A stretch of 57,853 nt of DNA from Amycolatopsis sp. (lineage in GTDB: Bacteria; Actinomycetota; Actinomycetes; Mycobacteriales; Pseudonocardiaceae), in NCBI RefSeq assembly GCF_025464955.1, contig NZ_JAODNM010000174.1, forward strand, positions 1-57,853, read 5' to 3'. This document shows positions 35,575 to 43,007 of the stretch, in pieces (position 1 is the stretch's first letter; each line of letters opens with the position of its first letter). A model generated the notes under the pieces. The model saw nothing but the letters and a program-made list of their open reading frames with translations, ran no database searches and was not told the DNA's origin. Made by a program: the position numbers and the translations under genes.

Positions 35575-36786
35575 GTGAGGATCGCGTTGCTGACCTACCG
35601 CGGTAACCCGCACTCCGGCGGGCAGGGGGTTTACGTTCGGCATCTGAGTCGCGAGCTGGTGGCACTCGGCCATGACGTCGAGGTCTTCTCCGGTCAACCG
35701 TATCCCGAACTCGACGCCGGGGTCCGGCTGACGAAGCTGCCCGGGCTCGACCTGTTCTCCGAACCGAATCCCTTCCGCACCCCGGCTCTGCGCGAGCTGC
35801 GAACGCTGCCGGATTGGGTGGAGTTCGCCGGGATGCGCACCGGCGGCTTCTCGGAAGCGCTCGCGTTCTCTTTGCGGGCGGCCTGGGCGCTGCGACGGCG
35901 TCGTGGTGACTTCGACCTCGTCCACGACAACCAGGGCCTCGGCTACGGGATGCTCACGCTCGGACTGCCGGTGCTGACCACCGTGCACCACCCGATCGCG
36001 ATCGACCTGGAGCTGAAGCTGGCCGTCACTTCCGGCGACGAGCGGCGCGGAGTCCTTCGCTGGCACAGGTTTCTGCGCATGCAGCACCGGGTCGCGCGGA
36101 GACTGCCCGCGATCCTGTCGGTCTCGGAGGCATCGCGGAGGTCGATCGCCGAGCGGATGGGCGTCGACTCGGCGGGGATCGACGTCGTGCCGATCAGCGC
36201 GGACACCCGGGTCTTCCGGCCGCGGCCGGAGATCGCACGGGTGCCGGGCAGGCTCGTCACCACGGCCAGCGCCGACGAGCCGTTGAAAGGCCTGGCACAC
36301 CTGCTGACCGCGCTGCCGAAGCTCGATGGCGCCGAGCTTGTCGTCGTCGGTAAGCCGAAACCCGACAGCCTCACGTCTCAGCTCGTCACCGGGCTCGGTG
36401 CGTCCGTGCGTTTTGTCAGCGGTCTTGGCGACAACGAGCTCGCCGAGCTGGTCGCGAGCGCGGAAATCGCCTGTGTGCCTTCACTGTTCGAAGGTTTTTC
36501 GCTGCCGGCGGCCGAGGCGATGGCGTGCGGAACACCGCTCGTGGTGACCTCGGGCGGCGCGCTGCCCGAGGTCGTCGGGGACGCCGCGCTGATCGTCCCG
36601 CCCGGCGATCCCGACGCGCTCGCGGACGCACTTACCCGGCTGCTGAACGACGCGGAGTTGCGCGCCCGGCTGTCTGCCGCCGGGCTTGTCCGCGCGGCGG
36701 CGCTGAGCTGGCGGCGGACCGCGGAGGAGACCGCCAACCACTATCGACGCCTGCTGGGACAGACCGAAGGAGCGCTGGCGTGCTGA
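35575..36786 (+). CDS. family 4 glycosyltransferase
   Basis: A 403-aa cytosolic GT-B glycosyltransferase of family GT4. N-terminal acceptor domain starts RIALLTYRGNPHSGGQGVYV with the glycine-rich GGQG. The donor half has VVVGKPKPDS near 260 and the EX7E-type motif SLFEGFSLPAAEAM then CGTPLV near 303-322. GTG start 3 nt after the caspase stop, and its end overlaps the methyltransferase start by 7 nt. Sugar donor and acceptor are unknown. Genomic neighbours suggest a small glycan or glycolipid pathway. Confidence 0.88.
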   Translation: MRIALLTYRGNPHSGGQGVYVRHLSRELVALGHDVEVFSGQPYPELDAGVRLTKLPGLDLFSEPNPFRTPALRELRTLPDWVEFAGMRTGGFSEALAFSLRAAWALRRRRGDFDLVHDNQGLGYGMLTLGLPVLTTVHHPIAIDLELKLAVTSGDERRGVLRWHRFLRMQHRVARRLPAILSVSEASRRSIAERMGVDSAGIDVVPISADTRVFRPRPEIARVPGRLVTTASADEPLKGLAHLLTALPKLDGAELVVVGKPKPDSLTSQLVTGLGASVRFVSGLGDNELAELVASAEIACVPSLFEGFSLPAAEAMACGTPLVVTSGGALPEVVGDAALIVPPGDPDALADALTRLLNDAELRARLSAAGLVRAAALSWRRTAEETANHYRRLLGQTEGALAC

Positions 36787-37487
36787 CCATCGACTTCGAA
36801 CGTTTCCCGGTCGGCAAGGGAAACCGCGTGCTGGACTTGGGCTGCGGCGACGGGCGACATGCCTTTGCGGCGTACAAACGTGGCGCCGATGTCGTCGCCA
36901 CCGATCTCGACGACATCGCCTTGAAGCACGTGCGCGACATGTTCGTCGGAATTGCCGAAGCCGGGGAGGCACCCTCCGACGCCCGCGCACTCGCGCTGCG
37001 AAGCGATGCTTTCGCACTTCCCTTTCCGGACAACAGCTTCAACCGCGTCATCGCGGCCGAAGTACTCGAACACCTCGACGACGACAAGGGCGCGCTGGCC
37101 GAAGCGGCACGGGTGCTGGCGCCGGGTGGACTGCTCGCCGTCACCGTGCCGCGGTGGTGGCCCGAGCGTGTCTGCTGGGCGCTTTCCAGTGAGTATCACG
37201 AGGTCGAAGGCGGTCATGTCCGGATCTACCGGCGCGGGCAGCTTCTCGGCCGCATCCGCGCTGCCGGGCTCGACGTCCTCGTGACCCATCACGCGCATGC
37301 GCTGCACGCGCCGTTCTGGTGGCTGAAGTGCGCGGGCCTCACCGACGACCACGCGGTGATCCGGCGCTACCACGACCTGCTGGTCTGGGAGATGATGCAC
37401 GGGCAAAGTTCCGTCCGGCTCGCCGAGCAGGCACTGAACCCGTTGCTGGGCAAGAGTTTGGTCGTCTACGCGCGCAAGCCGGAATGA
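36780..37487 (+). CDS. class I SAM-dependent methyltransferase
   Basis: A 235-aa methyltransferase. SAM-binding motif I VLDLGCGDGRHAF near 17-29, acidic ATDLDD near 40, motif IV RVIAAEVLEHLDDD near 85, and LAPGGLLAVTVP near 107. The C-terminal part (YRRGQLLGRIRAAGLDVL, HHAHALHAPFWWLK) is specific to this group. GTG at 36780 overlaps the GT4 stop by 7 nt; its own stop overlaps the next ATG by 4 nt. Substrate unknown; probably the glycan or lipid made with the neighbouring genes. Confidence 0.87.
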   Translation: MLTIDFERFPVGKGNRVLDLGCGDGRHAFAAYKRGADVVATDLDDIALKHVRDMFVGIAEAGEAPSDARALALRSDAFALPFPDNSFNRVIAAEVLEHLDDDKGALAEAARVLAPGGLLAVTVPRWWPERVCWALSSEYHEVEGGHVRIYRRGQLLGRIRAAGLDVLVTHHAHALHAPFWWLKCAGLTDDHAVIRRYHDLLVWEMMHGQSSVRLAEQALNPLLGKSLVVYARKPE

Positions 37488-38422
37488 ACGGCACGGCTGC
37501 CTCGATCGCAGCCGCACAACGCTCCGACGGCGGGATCCCGTGGGAGGCGGGCAGCTCGCTGGATCCGTGGAACCACACCGAAGCCGCTATGGGCCTCGAT
37601 GTCGCCGGGTACCACGCCGAGGCCGAAGCGGCCTACGAATGGCTTGCCTCGAAACAGAATCCCGACGGCTCGTGGTTCGCCGAATACCGTGACGGCGAAG
37701 TCGTGAATCGCTCGAAGGACACCAACTTCAGCGCGTACGTGGCCGTCGGTGTCACCCATCACGCGCTCATCCGTGACGACGACGTGTTCCTGCGACGGCT
37801 CTGGCCGACCGTGGAGCGGGCCATCGAGTTCGTGCTGGGCCAGCAGACTGCCAGCGGGGAGATCCCGTGGCGTCCGCCGCGACCGGAGGCGCTGCTCTCC
37901 GGATGCTGCAGCATCCACCACGCGCTGCGCCGCGCGAGCGCCATGGCGACGCGCCTCGGACACCCGCGTCCGGCCTGGGACACAGCCGCGGACCGGTTAC
38001 GTGAAGCCATTGTCGAGCAACCGCGCCTGTTCACCCCGAAACCGCACGCGATGGACTGGTACTACCCCGTCCTGTGCTCGGTCGTGCCCGGAGTCGACAC
38101 CCTCGACTCGCAGTGGGACCGGTTTGTCGTACCAGGCCTCGGCGTCCGCTGTGTGCGCGACCAGCCGTGGGTCACCGGCGGTGAGACGGCCGAACTGGCG
38201 CTGACGCTGGCCGCCCGCGGCGACCGGGACCGGGCGGCGGCACTGCTCGCCGACATCCAGCACCTTCGGCACGAAGATGGCTCCTACTGGACGGGTTACC
38301 AGTTCGCCAACGACGTCCTCTGGCCGGAAGAGCGCACCACGTGGACAGCCGGCGCGCTCCTCCTCGCCGAAGCCGCCCTCGCCGGCGAACCAGCCACCCT
38401 GACCGTCTTCGGCGAGTCCTAG
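37484..38422 (+). CDS. prenyltransferase/squalene-oxidase-repeat (alpha/alpha-toroid) protein
   Basis: A 312-aa protein with repeated toroid motifs, such as AAQRSDGGIPWE near residue 8, ASKQNPDGSWF near 52, GQQTASGEIPWRP near 118 and DIQHLRHEDGSYWTG near 255, as in prenyltransferase and terpene-cyclase repeats. It lacks an evident DxDD cyclase motif. ATG start in ATGA overlap with the methyltransferase. Together with GT4 and the methyltransferase it forms a compact operon seen, as I recall, in other actinobacteria with no assigned product. No signal peptide. Confidence 0.8.
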   Translation: MNGTAASIAAAQRSDGGIPWEAGSSLDPWNHTEAAMGLDVAGYHAEAEAAYEWLASKQNPDGSWFAEYRDGEVVNRSKDTNFSAYVAVGVTHHALIRDDDVFLRRLWPTVERAIEFVLGQQTASGEIPWRPPRPEALLSGCCSIHHALRRASAMATRLGHPRPAWDTAADRLREAIVEQPRLFTPKPHAMDWYYPVLCSVVPGVDTLDSQWDRFVVPGLGVRCVRDQPWVTGGETAELALTLAARGDRDRAAALLADIQHLRHEDGSYWTGYQFANDVLWPEERTTWTAGALLLAEAALAGEPATLTVFGES

Positions 38423-38460
38423 GTGTTGCGAGGCATGTCGCGGGTGACAGGCCGGTCGAG

Positions 38461-38494
38461 TTGACGCATTCCGATATAGGCATATGATGGCGGC
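38461..38494 (+). promoter_or_regulatory. leaderless sigma-70-type promoter of the arsR operon
   Basis: TTGACG (38461-38466) and TATGAT (38483-38488) are spaced by 16 bp, and the ATG at 38495 lies 7 nt after the -10, so transcription probably starts at the ATG itself. ATATaggcATAT within the spacer/-10 is a small inverted repeat that could be the ArsR operator. Confidence 0.65.
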
Positions 38495-38857
38495 ATGGCA
38501 CGAGCGGCGACGACCTCGGACGCGTTCAACGCGATCGCCGAACCGCAGCGTCGGGAGATCCTGGTGCTGCTGCGGGGCGGCGAGCGGCCGGTGACCGACC
38601 TGGCGCGGGACCTGGGAATGACCCAGCCTCAGGCGTCCAAGCACCTGCGGGTCCTCCGGGAGGTCGGGCTCGTGCGAGTCCGCGGGGCGGGTAAGCAGCG
38701 GCTGTACGACCTGGACGCCCACGGGCTGCGGCCGGTCCACGAGTGGGTGGGCGGCTTCGAGCGGTTCTGGAGCGAGAGTTTCGACCGGCTGGACGAGTAC
38801 GTGCAGGATCTCAAGCAGGCAAGGCAGGAGGGACCACACGATGGCGATGACCAGTAG
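38495..38857 (+). CDS. ArsR-family transcriptional regulator
   Basis: A 120-aa winged-helix repressor: AEPQRREILVLLRGGERPV, recognition helix region MTQPQASKHLRVLREVGLV and wing GAGKQRLYDL. No metal-binding cysteines are visible, so it belongs to the group that controls SRPBCC/AHSA1 genes rather than a metal sensor. ATG start with a leaderless-type promoter. Overlaps the downstream SRPBCC gene by 17 nt and probably represses its own operon. Confidence 0.9.
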   Translation: MARAATTSDAFNAIAEPQRREILVLLRGGERPVTDLARDLGMTQPQASKHLRVLREVGLVRVRGAGKQRLYDLDAHGLRPVHEWVGGFERFWSESFDRLDEYVQDLKQARQEGPHDGDDQ

Positions 38858-39359
38858 CGGCGGCGAGCTTGCACACGCGACCGCGGACCGGGAGATCGTG
38901 ATCTCCCGGGTGATCGGCGCGCCACGGGCGCTGGTGTTCGAGGCATTCACCGAAGTCCGGCACCTGTCGCGGTGGTGGGGGCCCGAGGGCTTCACCACCA
39001 CCACGCGGGCGTTCGAGTTCCGCGTCGGAGGGGAGTGGGACTTCATGATGCACGGGCCGGACTGGACCGACTACCCAGAGTGGATCACCTGGCGGGAAAT
39101 CGTCCCGCCGGAGCGGATCGCGCTACTGCACGGCGAGTTCCGCAACGACCCGAACGCCTTCGAGTCGGTCCTGACCTTCGAGCCGGCCGGGGAGCGGACC
39201 CGGATCGTGATGGGCACGGTATTCCCCACCAAGGAACTGCGCGACGAGGCCGTGGAGAAGTACCACGCGATCGAGGGCGGCGAGCAGACCCTGGGCAACC
39301 TGGCGGCCTACGTCGCCGAACTCACCAACGAGATCACCCGGAAGGGAGCGGAAAGCTGA
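38841..39359 (+). CDS. SRPBCC/AHSA1 domain protein
   Basis: A 172-aa START-like fold protein of the AHSA1 family: REIVISRVIGAPRALVFEAF, HLSRWWGPEGFTTT, GGEWDFMMHGPDW and VFPTKELRDEAVEKY. Such proteins form hydrophobic ligand-binding cavities and are often paired with ArsR regulators. ATG at 38841 with GGAGG upstream; a second ATG lies two codons on. Stop overlaps the next ATG by one base (TGATG). Ligand unknown. Confidence 0.88.
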   Translation: MAMTSSGGELAHATADREIVISRVIGAPRALVFEAFTEVRHLSRWWGPEGFTTTTRAFEFRVGGEWDFMMHGPDWTDYPEWITWREIVPPERIALLHGEFRNDPNAFESVLTFEPAGERTRIVMGTVFPTKELRDEAVEKYHAIEGGEQTLGNLAAYVAELTNEITRKGAES

Positions 39360-40024
39360 TGGCCGGCAAAGTGTTCTTCAGCGTGACGATGTCACTGGAC
39401 GGCTTCATGGCGCCGGAAGCCGTGCCCGTCGAGGACGTCTTCTCGCCCGGGGGTCAGAACGACCCGAAGGTCCAGCGCTGGATGACGAAGTGGTCGGAGC
39501 TGCAAGCGTGGCTGTTCCCGCAGCGCTGGTTCCGGGAGAACCTCAAGCTCGGAGAGGGCGGCGAGGAAGGACTCGACAACGACATCGCACGGGCGACGTA
39601 CGAGCGCACCGGCGCGAGCATCATGGGCAAGCGCATGTTCGACGCCGGCGAGCTGGCATGGCCGGAGGAGGCCCCGTTCCACACCCCGGTGTTCGTCGTC
39701 ACGCACACCAAACGTGACCCGTGGGTGCGGCTGGGCGGTACTACCTTCCATTTCGTCAACGACGGCATCGAGAGCGCGCTGCTCCAAGCCCGCGAGGCCG
39801 CCGGCGACCGCGACGTGCGCATCGCCGGCGGCGCCGAGACGATCCAGGAGTACCTGGACACCGGCCTGGTCGACGAGTTCTCGGTTACCCTCGCGCCCGT
39901 GCTGTTCGGCACCGGCATCCGCCTGTTCGACCGCGTGGACACCGACCGCCTCGCGCTGGACCAGGCCCGCGCGGACGCATCATCCCGGGTGACCCACCTG
40001 ACCTACACCCCCATGAAACGCTAG
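39359..40024 (+). CDS. dihydrofolate reductase-family (RibD C-terminal-like) protein
   Basis: A 221-aa protein of the RibD_C/YyaP type: start KVFFSVTMSLDGFMAPE, then IMGKRMFD near 84, PVFVVTHTKRDPW near 105 and VRIAGGAETIQEYLDTGLVDE near 155. These are usually NAD(P)H-binding reductases of unknown substrate. It lacks the deaminase domain of RibD and is not the missing riboflavin enzyme. Last gene of the arsR operon; start shares one base with the SRPBCC stop. Confidence 0.86.
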   Translation: MAGKVFFSVTMSLDGFMAPEAVPVEDVFSPGGQNDPKVQRWMTKWSELQAWLFPQRWFRENLKLGEGGEEGLDNDIARATYERTGASIMGKRMFDAGELAWPEEAPFHTPVFVVTHTKRDPWVRLGGTTFHFVNDGIESALLQAREAAGDRDVRIAGGAETIQEYLDTGLVDEFSVTLAPVLFGTGIRLFDRVDTDRLALDQARADASSRVTHLTYTPMKR

Positions 40025-40127
40025 CCCGCGTTCCCGCATTGCCTGGCGCAACTGGGAAACCGGCGTGACCAGCAAACGCTCACTGACCGCGTTCGACCAC
40101 TGTCACCAACGTCCGGCCCTCATCCAC

Positions 40128-41120
40128 CTAGGCGTCGTCCTCGTCGTCGAGCATGTCGGGGGTGACGGCCGACTCCGTGTCCGGGATGTTCTGGTCCTTC
40201 GCGCGCTTGTCGGCCATCGCCAGCAGACGTCGGATACGGCCGGCGACGGCGTCCTTGGTCATCGGCGGGTCGGACAGCTGGCCCAGCTCCTCCAGCGACG
40301 CCTGCCTGTTCGACAGCCGCAGCTTGCCGGCCGCGAGCAGGTGGTCGGGGGCGGTGTCGCTGAGGATCTCCATCGCGCGCTGGACCCGCGCCGCGGCAGC
40401 GACTGCCGCGCGTGCCGAACGCCGCAGGTTCGCGTCGTCGAAGTTCGCCAGGCGGTTCGCCGTGGCGCGCACCTCGCGCCGCATCCGCCGCTCTTCCCAC
40501 TGCAGGACGCTCGCGTGCGCACCCAGCCTGGTGAGCATCACGCCGATGGCGTCACCATCACGCACCACGACCCTGTCCGCGCCGCGCACCTCGCGCGACT
40601 TCGCCTGGATACCCATCCGCCTGGCCGCCCCGACCAGCGCGAGCGCGGCCTCCGGCCCGGGGCAGGTGACCTCGAGCGAGGACGAACGGCCCGGCTCGGT
40701 CAGGGAACCGTGGGCCAGGAACGCGCCGCGCCAGGCGGCCTCGGCGTCGGCGACCCCGCCCGACACGACCGCGGCCGGCAGCCCCCGCACCGGACGGCCG
40801 CGCTGGTCGATCAGCCCGGTCTGCCGGGCGAGCCCTTCGCCATCCTTGACGACCCTGACCACGTACCGCGTCCCCTTGCGCAGTCCGCTGGACGAGAGCA
40901 CGTGCACGTCGGAATGGTGCCCGTACAGCTCATGGATCTCCTTGCGCAGCCGTCGCGCGACCGAGCCGGTATCCAGCTCGGCCTCCACCACGACCCGGCC
41001 GCCCACGATGTGCAGGCCACCGGCGAACCGGAGCATCGACGACACCTCCGCGCGCCGCGGCCCGATCTTGGTGATCTCCAAGCGACTCAGCTCGTCCTTC
41101 ACCGAGGCGGTCATCGCCAT
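40128..41120 (-). CDS. whiA: sporulation/division regulator WhiA
   Basis: DNA-binding protein with an N-terminal LAGLIDADG-homing-endonuclease-like fold (TASVKDELSRLE, LRFAGGLHIVGG) and a C-terminal helix-turn-helix (NRQASLEELGQLSDPPMTKDAVAGRIRRLL). In Streptomyces WhiA works with WhiB for sporulation septation. 330 aa, normal. ATG start overlaps the end of yvcK by 10 nt. Last gene of uvrC-rapZ-yvcK-whiA, all read from the minus strand. Confidence 0.95.
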   Translation of the reverse strand: MAMTASVKDELSRLEITKIGPRRAEVSSMLRFAGGLHIVGGRVVVEAELDTGSVARRLRKEIHELYGHHSDVHVLSSSGLRKGTRYVVRVVKDGEGLARQTGLIDQRGRPVRGLPAAVVSGGVADAEAAWRGAFLAHGSLTEPGRSSSLEVTCPGPEAALALVGAARRMGIQAKSREVRGADRVVVRDGDAIGVMLTRLGAHASVLQWEERRMRREVRATANRLANFDDANLRRSARAAVAAAARVQRAMEILSDTAPDHLLAAGKLRLSNRQASLEELGQLSDPPMTKDAVAGRIRRLLAMADKRAKDQNIPDTESAVTPDMLDDEDDA

Positions 41121-42109
41121 TGCTGCCCCTCCATACTGTTTCCGCCCCCGGTAAGACCGAGAGCCTCCCTCATACAGCTCGCCAGCGCATCCGGATCATG
41201 CCTGCCCGCCACGACCGGGTCAGCCACTACCGCCAAATGCGCGCGCCCACCGAGTCCGGCCGCGGCACGCCGCAGCCGCGCCGGCGCGGGCACCGACTCC
41301 AGATCCGCGATCACCGCGTCCACACGCAGCAGCGGGGCGTGCTGAAAGAGTACGTCGAGATGCTGTTCGGGTGAGAAGCCCGCTGTCTCCCCCGGTTGGG
41401 GGATCAGGTTGAGAATCACCACTTTGGTGGCCTTGGTCTGCACGAGCGCGTCATGCAGTTCGGGCACCAGCAGGTGCGGGAGGACGCTGGTGAACCACGA
41501 ACCGGGCCCGAGGAACACGACGTCGGCACCGAGAACCGCCTCCACGGCCTCCCGACACGCCTTCGGCGGCTCCCCCGGCTGACGCGCGCTGTGCAGCGTG
41601 ATGCGCTGTACCTGACCCGGGGTGGACGCGACGGCGACCTGCCCGCGGATCCGGCGCGTCGCGGTTTCGTCATCACTGTCGAGCCCGGACACCTCGGCTT
41701 CGATCTCGAGCGGTTCGGGGGACATCGGCAGCACCCGGCCCGAGACCCCGATCAGCCTGCTGACCTCGTCGAGCGCGGCGACCGGATCCCCGAGCACCTC
41801 GAACAGCCCAGCCAACAGCAGGTTCCCCACGGCGTGGCCGGCCAGTGCACCGTCACCGCCGAAGCGGTGCTGGAACACCTCCGCCCACAACGTGCCGCCG
41901 TCCTCGGCCGCGAGCGCGGCGAAGGCCTGCCGCAGGTCTCCCGGCGGCAGCACGTCCAGTTCACGACGCAACCGCCCCGACGAACCGCCGTCGTCGGCGA
42001 CCGTGACCACCGCGGTGACCTCGGTGGTGATGCGACGCAACGCGGTGAGCGTCGCATGCAGTCCGTGGCCGCCACCCAGTGCGACGGCGCGTACTTCACT
42101 CCCGGCCAA
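41111..42109 (-). CDS. YvcK/CofD-like gluconeogenesis factor
   Basis: A 332-aa protein of the CofD/YvcK family, which binds UDP-sugars and helps coordinate central carbon metabolism and cell-wall synthesis. Motifs: VALGGGHGLHAT near 9-20, VTVADDGGSSGRLRRELDVLPPGDLR near 36-61 and FLGPGSWFTSVLPHLLV near 200. TTG start at 42109, 14 nt inside the rapZ end; no ATG/GTG gives a complete first strand. Confidence 0.93.
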   Translation of the reverse strand: MAGSEVRAVALGGGHGLHATLTALRRITTEVTAVVTVADDGGSSGRLRRELDVLPPGDLRQAFAALAAEDGGTLWAEVFQHRFGGDGALAGHAVGNLLLAGLFEVLGDPVAALDEVSRLIGVSGRVLPMSPEPLEIEAEVSGLDSDDETATRRIRGQVAVASTPGQVQRITLHSARQPGEPPKACREAVEAVLGADVVFLGPGSWFTSVLPHLLVPELHDALVQTKATKVVILNLIPQPGETAGFSPEQHLDVLFQHAPLLRVDAVIADLESVPAPARLRRAAAGLGGRAHLAVVADPVVAGRHDPDALASCMREALGLTGGGNSMEGQQWR

Positions 42110-43007
42110 GATCGCGGTGCACCACCTTCACGGCCATGCCGTCCTCGGTGGACAGACGCTGCGCGAGCTCCTCGGAAATGGCCACACTGCGGTGCTTACC
42201 GCCAGTGCAGCCGACGGCGAGGGTCAGGTAGCGCTTGCCCTCGCGCTTGTAGCCGGCGCCGATCAGCCGCAGCAGCTGGTGATAGCGGTCGAGGAACTCG
42301 TCCGCGCCTTCCTGCGTCAGCACGTAGTTGCGCACGTCGCCGTCGAGGCCGGTGTGCTCGCGCAGTTCGGGGATCCAGAACGGGTTCGGCAGGAACCGGA
42401 CGTCCATCACCAGGTCCGCGTCCATCGGCAGGCCGTACTTGTACCCGAACGAGAGCACGGTGACCCTGGTCTGGGTACTGGACTCGGAGCCGAACGCGTC
42501 CTCGATCTTGGCGCGCAGATCGTGCACGGACAGCGCCGAGGTGTCGAGCACCAGGTCTGCCTCTTCGCGCAGCGGCGAAAGGAGCGCCCGCTCCGCGGTG
42601 ATGCCGTCGGCGAGCCTGCCATCACCCTGCATGGGGTGACCGCGCCGGACCGCCTCGAAGCGGCGGACCAGCACCGCGTCGGTGGCTTCGAGGAACAGCA
42701 CCCTCGGCTTGTAACCGCTGGCATCGAGGTCCTTGATCACCGAGGAAAGGTCCTCGGTGAACGCCCGCGAACGGACGTCCATCACCACGGCGACCTTGGT
42801 GATCGCGCCCCGCGCCTGCGCGCCGAGCTCGACCATCGTCGCGATCAGCTCCGGCGGCAGGTTGTCCACGACGAACCAGCCGAGGTCCTCGAGGCATTTC
42901 GCCGCGGTGCTCCGCCCGGCCCCGGACAGGCCGCTGACCACGGCCACCTCCATGCCGGTGGTGCGTTCTCCGTCGGTCTCGGTCGCTGCGTTGGCTTCGC
43001 CCGTCAC
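42096..43007 (-). CDS. rapZ: RNase adapter protein RapZ (nucleotide-binding)
   Basis: A 303-aa P-loop protein. Walker A GLSGAGRS at 26-33 (Arg at the usual Lys position), VDNLPPELI near 50, and C-terminal domain VAVGCTGGKHRSVAISEEL near 272. In Enterobacteria RapZ delivers GlmZ RNA to RNase E; in actinobacteria the role is less clear. GTG start in a 4-nt GTGA overlap with the uvrC stop; overlaps yvcK at its end. Operon uvrC-rapZ-yvcK-whiA. Confidence 0.93.
   Translation of the reverse strand: MTGEANAATETDGERTTGMEVAVVSGLSGAGRSTAAKCLEDLGWFVVDNLPPELIATMVELGAQARGAITKVAVVMDVRSRAFTEDLSSVIKDLDASGYKPRVLFLEATDAVLVRRFEAVRRGHPMQGDGRLADGITAERALLSPLREEADLVLDTSALSVHDLRAKIEDAFGSESSTQTRVTVLSFGYKYGLPMDADLVMDVRFLPNPFWIPELREHTGLDGDVRNYVLTQEGADEFLDRYHQLLRLIGAGYKREGKRYLTLAVGCTGGKHRSVAISEELAQRLSTEDGMAVKVVHRDLGRE

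Noticed and set aside
39359..40024. Relocated ribD
   Set aside because: The protein has only the reductase-like domain and lacks the zinc deaminase motifs of RibD.
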